From Streptomyces sp. NBC_01306 (lineage in GTDB: Bacteria; Actinomycetota; Actinomycetes; Streptomycetales; Streptomycetaceae), in assembly GCF_026340465.1 (NCBI RefSeq), contig NZ_JAPEPC010000001.1:5957001-6021000 (forward strand): a stretch of DNA of 64,000 nt, written 5' to 3'. The notes under the pieces are model-generated. The model had not been told where the DNA came from. It did no database searches and was given only the letters and a program-made list of their open reading frames with translations. The translations under genes were made by a program, and so were the position numbers. How positions within the stretch are numbered: position 1 is the first letter of the stretch; each line of letters opens with the position of its first letter. This document shows, one piece after another, positions 60,858 through 64,000 of the stretch.

Positions 60858-62396
60858 CTACCGGGTGACCGCGTGCAGCGCGTCGGCCAGACCCGCCCCG
60901 TAGAAGCTGTTGTGGTCCCTGCCGCCGTGGCAGACCGCGTCGGGCCTGCCGTCACCGTTGGCGTCGATCGGGTACGGGTCCGGGCAGGCGAGCCGGTCGG
61001 CCCCCGCGTACAGCAGCGCCTCGACCTGTGCGGGTGAGGCGTGCGGATGGCGGGACTTGATCAGGGCCGCGACCCCGGCGGCATGGGGGGACGCCATGGA
61101 CGTGCCTGACATGTAGGCGTAGCCGCCGCCCGGCACAGGGCCGAGGACCGCGCTGCTGGTCGCGGGCGGCTCGGGGGGCTGGAACGCCACCGAGTCGCCG
61201 CCCGGCGCCGCGATGTCGATGACCCCGAATCCGTAGTTGGAGTAGGAGGACTTGAGGGTCTTGGCGCCGGTCGCGGCCACCGTGACGACACCCGGCAACT
61301 GGCCCGGAATCTGCGGGCACTTGGACGGGTCGACCGTACGGGAGACCGCTGTGCCGTCGTCGGGGCTCAGTGCGTCGGTGACCGAGTGCGAGGCGAGGTC
61401 GAACCCGTCGTTGGCCGCGCCCGCGACATTGACCGTGCCCTTGCGCTCCGCGTACCGGGAGGCCCGGGTGACCGCCTCGACCAGGGCCTTCTGGTCCGGG
61501 TCGTCCGTGCAGTTGAAGTACCACGGGTCGGTGAAATAGCTGTTGTTGGTCACATCGGCACCGTGGTCGGCGGCCCATATGAAGGCGCAGACGACGGCCT
61601 CCGTGTAGAAGAACGAGGACGCTGTACCGACCTTGATGCCGGACACCCGCACCCCTGGCGCGACACCGGTGATGCCGATGCCGTTCCGCGCGCCCGCGAT
61701 CTCGCCCGCCACATGCGTGCCGTGCGGATTCCCCCCGCTGCCCGGCCGCCAGGCGCCGTCCGTGGTGTCGGGCCTGCCCGTCGCACAGTTCGCCGAGCCC
61801 GCGCGGTCGAAGTTGGGGGCGATGTCCGGATGTGTGTCGTCGACACCCGTGTCGATCACCGCGACGGTGACGGCACGGCTGCCGAGCGTCTTCTCATGGG
61901 CCTTGTCCGCCTTGATGGCCCTCATGTCCCACTGGAGCGGCTCCATCGGATCCGCACCGGGCGCGGCCTCCGCCGCCAGCGCCTTCCGCTGCCGCGCCGT
62001 GAGTTCCAGCGGTGTGGCCGTGTCCGTGGCGGCCTCGGCGGGCAGCGGCGCGGTGCGGGTGGCACCGGCCGATTCGACCCCTCCGGCCCTGCGGATGGTC
62101 CTCGCGAAGTCCGGGTCCGGCGAGTGCGCGACGATCACGCCCACCTTGTCGTACGCCATGACCACCGACCCGCCCGCCCGGGAGATGGCCCGCTCCACCG
62201 CGGCCGGCGTGCCGTGACCGGTCCCGGTGTTCACGACGTACGACAGGCCGGGACCCGCCCCGGCAGCCGATGAGTGCGCGGGGCCGCCGCCCTGCTCCGC
62301 TGTCGCGGTGGCCGGCAGGAGGCCGAGCGAGGCGACGAGTGCCAGTCCTGCGGGCAGCGCGAGTGCGCGCCACCGCCCGTATCTCAGACGATCCAT
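60858..62396 (-). CDS. secreted S8 subtilase
   Basis: A 512-residue secreted serine protease. Signal peptide about 1-33 (RALALPAGLALVASLGLLPATATA), then a propeptide-like region (about 50-150). The catalytic triad is complete: Asp182 in AVIDTGVDDTHP, His225 in NPHGTHVAGE and Ser433 in MSGTSMASPHAAG. AAND near 330 carries the oxyanion Asn. A possible calcium loop DANGDGRPD lies near the C-terminus. Extracellular protein turnover is the likely role. Confidence 0.94.
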   Translation of the reverse strand: MDRLRYGRWRALALPAGLALVASLGLLPATATAEQGGGPAHSSAAGAGPGLSYVVNTGTGHGTPAAVERAISRAGGSVVMAYDKVGVIVAHSPDPDFARTIRRAGGVESAGATRTAPLPAEAATDTATPLELTARQRKALAAEAAPGADPMEPLQWDMRAIKADKAHEKTLGSRAVTVAVIDTGVDDTHPDIAPNFDRAGSANCATGRPDTTDGAWRPGSGGNPHGTHVAGEIAGARNGIGITGVAPGVRVSGIKVGTASSFFYTEAVVCAFIWAADHGADVTNNSYFTDPWYFNCTDDPDQKALVEAVTRASRYAERKGTVNVAGAANDGFDLASHSVTDALSPDDGTAVSRTVDPSKCPQIPGQLPGVVTVAATGAKTLKSSYSNYGFGVIDIAAPGGDSVAFQPPEPPATSSAVLGPVPGGGYAYMSGTSMASPHAAGVAALIKSRHPHASPAQVEALLYAGADRLACPDPYPIDANGDGRPDAVCHGGRDHNSFYGAGLADALHAVTR

Positions 62397-62615
62397 GGGT
62401 TCTCCACATCATCCGTGTCAACCGCCCTGCTGCGAACCGCAGTTGGGCGCTACCCGACCAGTGAAGCCGACGCCGGCCCTTCCTGCCCGTCGATCGATCC
62501 AGCAGGAAGGGCCGGGCATTGAACCACTTGGCCCCGCGCGCCGTGCCCTTGTCGGAGGCCCGTACCGCAGGCCTCCGGCAGCCCACCCACCGCAAGCACG
62601 TCGCGAGGAGAATCC

Positions 62616-62987
62616 GTGGCCACCGATGCACCGCAGTTCCCGGACGGAACGGACACCGGACCCCGCCCCGGCCGGCCCACGACAGAGATGTTCACCGAGG
62701 TGCAGCAGAGCGCCGAGTTCGGCGAACTGCGCCGCGCCCACCGCTCCTTCGCCTTTCCGCTGACCGTCGGCTTCGTCGCCTGGTACCTGCTGTACGTCCT
62801 GCTGTCGAGCTACGCGGGCGGCTTCATGGGCACCAGGCTCTTCGGCAACATCAATGTGGCGCTGGTCCTCGGCCTCGCCCAGTTCCTCACCACGTTCCTC
62901 ATCGCGTGGTTCTACTCGCGACATGCCGCGGCCCGGCTCGACCCGAAGGGCGCCGCGATCAAGTCCCGTATGGAGGAGCGCGCATGA
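62616..62987 (+). CDS. DUF485 small membrane protein, acetate-symporter partner
   Basis: A 123-residue protein with two helices (about 48-68 and 83-104) after a flexible N-terminus. Family features: FGELRRAHRSFAFPLTVGFVAWYLLYVLLS and NINVALVLGLAQFLTTFLIAWFYSRHAA. DUF485 genes almost always precede actP-type symporter genes. Its stop overlaps the next start (ATGA, 62984-62987). GTG start at 62616. Confidence 0.93.
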   Translation: MATDAPQFPDGTDTGPRPGRPTTEMFTEVQQSAEFGELRRAHRSFAFPLTVGFVAWYLLYVLLSSYAGGFMGTRLFGNINVALVLGLAQFLTTFLIAWFYSRHAAARLDPKGAAIKSRMEERA

Positions 62988-64000
62988 GCCCCGCAGTCCA
63001 GCTCGCCGCATCGGCGACCACCCAGCACCGGCCCCTGATCATCACGCTCTTCGCGGTCTTCGTCGTCGCCACGCTCGTCATCACCGTCTGGGCCGGACGC
63101 CGTACCAGGAGCGCCGCCGACTTCTACGCGGGCGGCCGGCAGTTCACCGCACTGCAGAACGGGCTCGCGGTCTCCGGCGACTACATGTCGGCCGCGTCGT
63201 TCCTCGGCATCGCGGGCGCCATCGCCCTCTTCGGCTACGACGGCTTCCTCTACTCGATCGGCTTCCTGGTCGCCTGGCTGGTCGCCCTGCTGCTCGTCGC
63301 CGAGCCGCTGCGCAACTCCGGCCGCTACACGATGGGCGACGTCCTCGCCTACCGGATGCGCCAGCGCCCCGTCCGCACCGCCGCGGGGGCGTCCACCATC
63401 GTCGTCTCGATCCTCTACCTGCTGGCGCAGATGGCGGGCGCCGGTGTCCTGGTCTCGCTGCTGCTCGGCATCACCAGCGACGCCGGGAAGATCGCCATCG
63501 TCGCCCTGGTCGGAGTCCTGATGATCGTGTACGTCACGATCGGCGGGATGAAGGGCACCACCTGGGTCCAGATGGTGAAGGCCGTCCTGCTGATCGCCGG
63601 AACCGTCCTCATCACGTTTCTGATCCTGCTCAAATTCCACTTCAACGTCTCCGACCTGCTCGGCTCGGCCGCGTCGAACAGCGGCAAGGGGAAGGCGTTC
63701 CTGGAACCCGGCCTCAAGTACGGCGCTACGGGAACCTCCAAGCTGGACTTCATCTCGCTCGGCATCGCGCTGGTGCTCGGCACCGCGGGTCTGCCGCACA
63801 TCCTGATCCGCTTCTACACCGTGCCGACGGCCAAGGCCGCCCGCAAGTCGGTGAACTGGGCGATCGGCATCATCGGCGCCTTCTACCTGATGACGATCGT
63901 GCTCGGGTTCGGCGCCGCGGCCCTGCTCAAGCCCGCCGACATCATCGCGTCCAACCCGGCGGGGAACACGGCGGCCCCGCTCGCGGCCCTGCAGATCGGC
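62984..64000 (+). CDS. cation/acetate symporter (ActP-like), truncated by the window
   Basis: The first 339 residues of a sodium-solute symporter (SSS family), cut by the window end. Seen: AGRRTRSAADFYAGGRQFTALQNGLAVSGDYMSAASFLGIAGAIALFGYDGFLYSIG split over helices, MGDVLAYRMRQRPVRTAAG and TAGLPHILIRFYTVPTA. These match ActP, which takes up acetate and other short carboxylates. Coupled to the DUF485 gene as usual. Confidence 0.94.
   Translation, partial: MSPAVQLAASATTQHRPLIITLFAVFVVATLVITVWAGRRTRSAADFYAGGRQFTALQNGLAVSGDYMSAASFLGIAGAIALFGYDGFLYSIGFLVAWLVALLLVAEPLRNSGRYTMGDVLAYRMRQRPVRTAAGASTIVVSILYLLAQMAGAGVLVSLLLGITSDAGKIAIVALVGVLMIVYVTIGGMKGTTWVQMVKAVLLIAGTVLITFLILLKFHFNVSDLLGSAASNSGKGKAFLEPGLKYGATGTSKLDFISLGIALVLGTAGLPHILIRFYTVPTAKAARKSVNWAIGIIGAFYLMTIVLGFGAAALLKPADIIASNPAGNTAAPLAALQIG

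Overview
This window is chromosomal DNA from a Streptomyces or very close relative. Very high GC with strong third-position bias, GTG/TTG starts and ATGA/GTGA stop-start overlaps point there, as do an LAETG-anchored surface protein, the small nucleoid protein Gbn, an ectoine operon and a CYP105-type P450 with its [3Fe-4S] ferredoxin. From about 23 kb to 49 kb the gene order (ectABCD, LAETG protein, cobalamin genes, pit transporter, ABC-F, gbn, enoyl-CoA hydratase) recalls the SCO1838-SCO1867 stretch of the S. coelicolor core chromosome. That comparison is from memory, not from an alignment.

Layout. 0-5.4 kb: tail of an acid phosphatase, a small membrane protein, a class B PBP, then an IclR regulator divergent from a 2-oxoglutarate-semialdehyde dehydrogenase with a DUF1349 partner. 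5.5-11.1 kb: GNAT enzyme, an orphan HypX-like CO-forming maturase, ferredoxin-P450 with a divergent TetR gene and a clear palindromic operator, and a frameshifted DsbA/FrnE-like gene. 11.2-23.0 kb: a compact catabolic locus. It has a serine hydrolase and IclR (translationally coupled), a five-gene Opp/Dpp-type transporter with every junction overlapping, a degenerate ROK protein, a creatininase-like amidohydrolase, a glucarate-dehydratase-like enolase-superfamily enzyme, RidA and a class V PLP enzyme. Its substrate is unknown to me. 23.1-26.7 kb: ectABCD with a long AT-rich upstream region.

26.7-32.9 kb: a class V PLP enzyme divergent from an amidohydrolase, an LAETG surface protein, CobC-like and CobE/CbiG-like cobalamin genes and a ZIP transporter. 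33-39.9 kb: a five-gene cobalamin operon (cobD-cobQ-chelatase AAA/VWA-cobO-cobB) led by a cobalamin riboswitch and, between riboswitch and cobD, a 26-codon leader ORF. No cobN is present. 40-41.7 kb: PiT phosphate transporter and a small membrane protein under a PHO box. 41.9-49 kb: class II aldolase, alpha/beta hydrolase, a conserved hypothetical, VOC protein, ABC-F ATPase with a possible leaderless 7-residue leader peptide, gbn preceded by a cluster of GATC sites, and enoyl-CoA hydratase.

49.1-52.2 kb: an Asp23/AmaP envelope-stress type operon plus a divergent, diverged Asp23-like gene. 52.3-64 kb: SDR lacking its catalytic Tyr/Lys, GH15 hydrolase, SURF1, a Cys-rich zinc protein, DnaQ-BRCT exonuclease, VIT1-family transporter, sterol desaturase-like and YhhN proteins, zinc alcohol dehydrogenase, secreted subtilase, and a DUF485-acetate symporter pair cut by the window end.

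I saw no rRNA, tRNA, insertion sequence, prophage, CRISPR array or core biosynthetic synthase. The most unusual candidates are the 11-23 kb catabolic locus, the orphan hypX, the two leader-peptide arrangements and the GATC cluster next to gbn.
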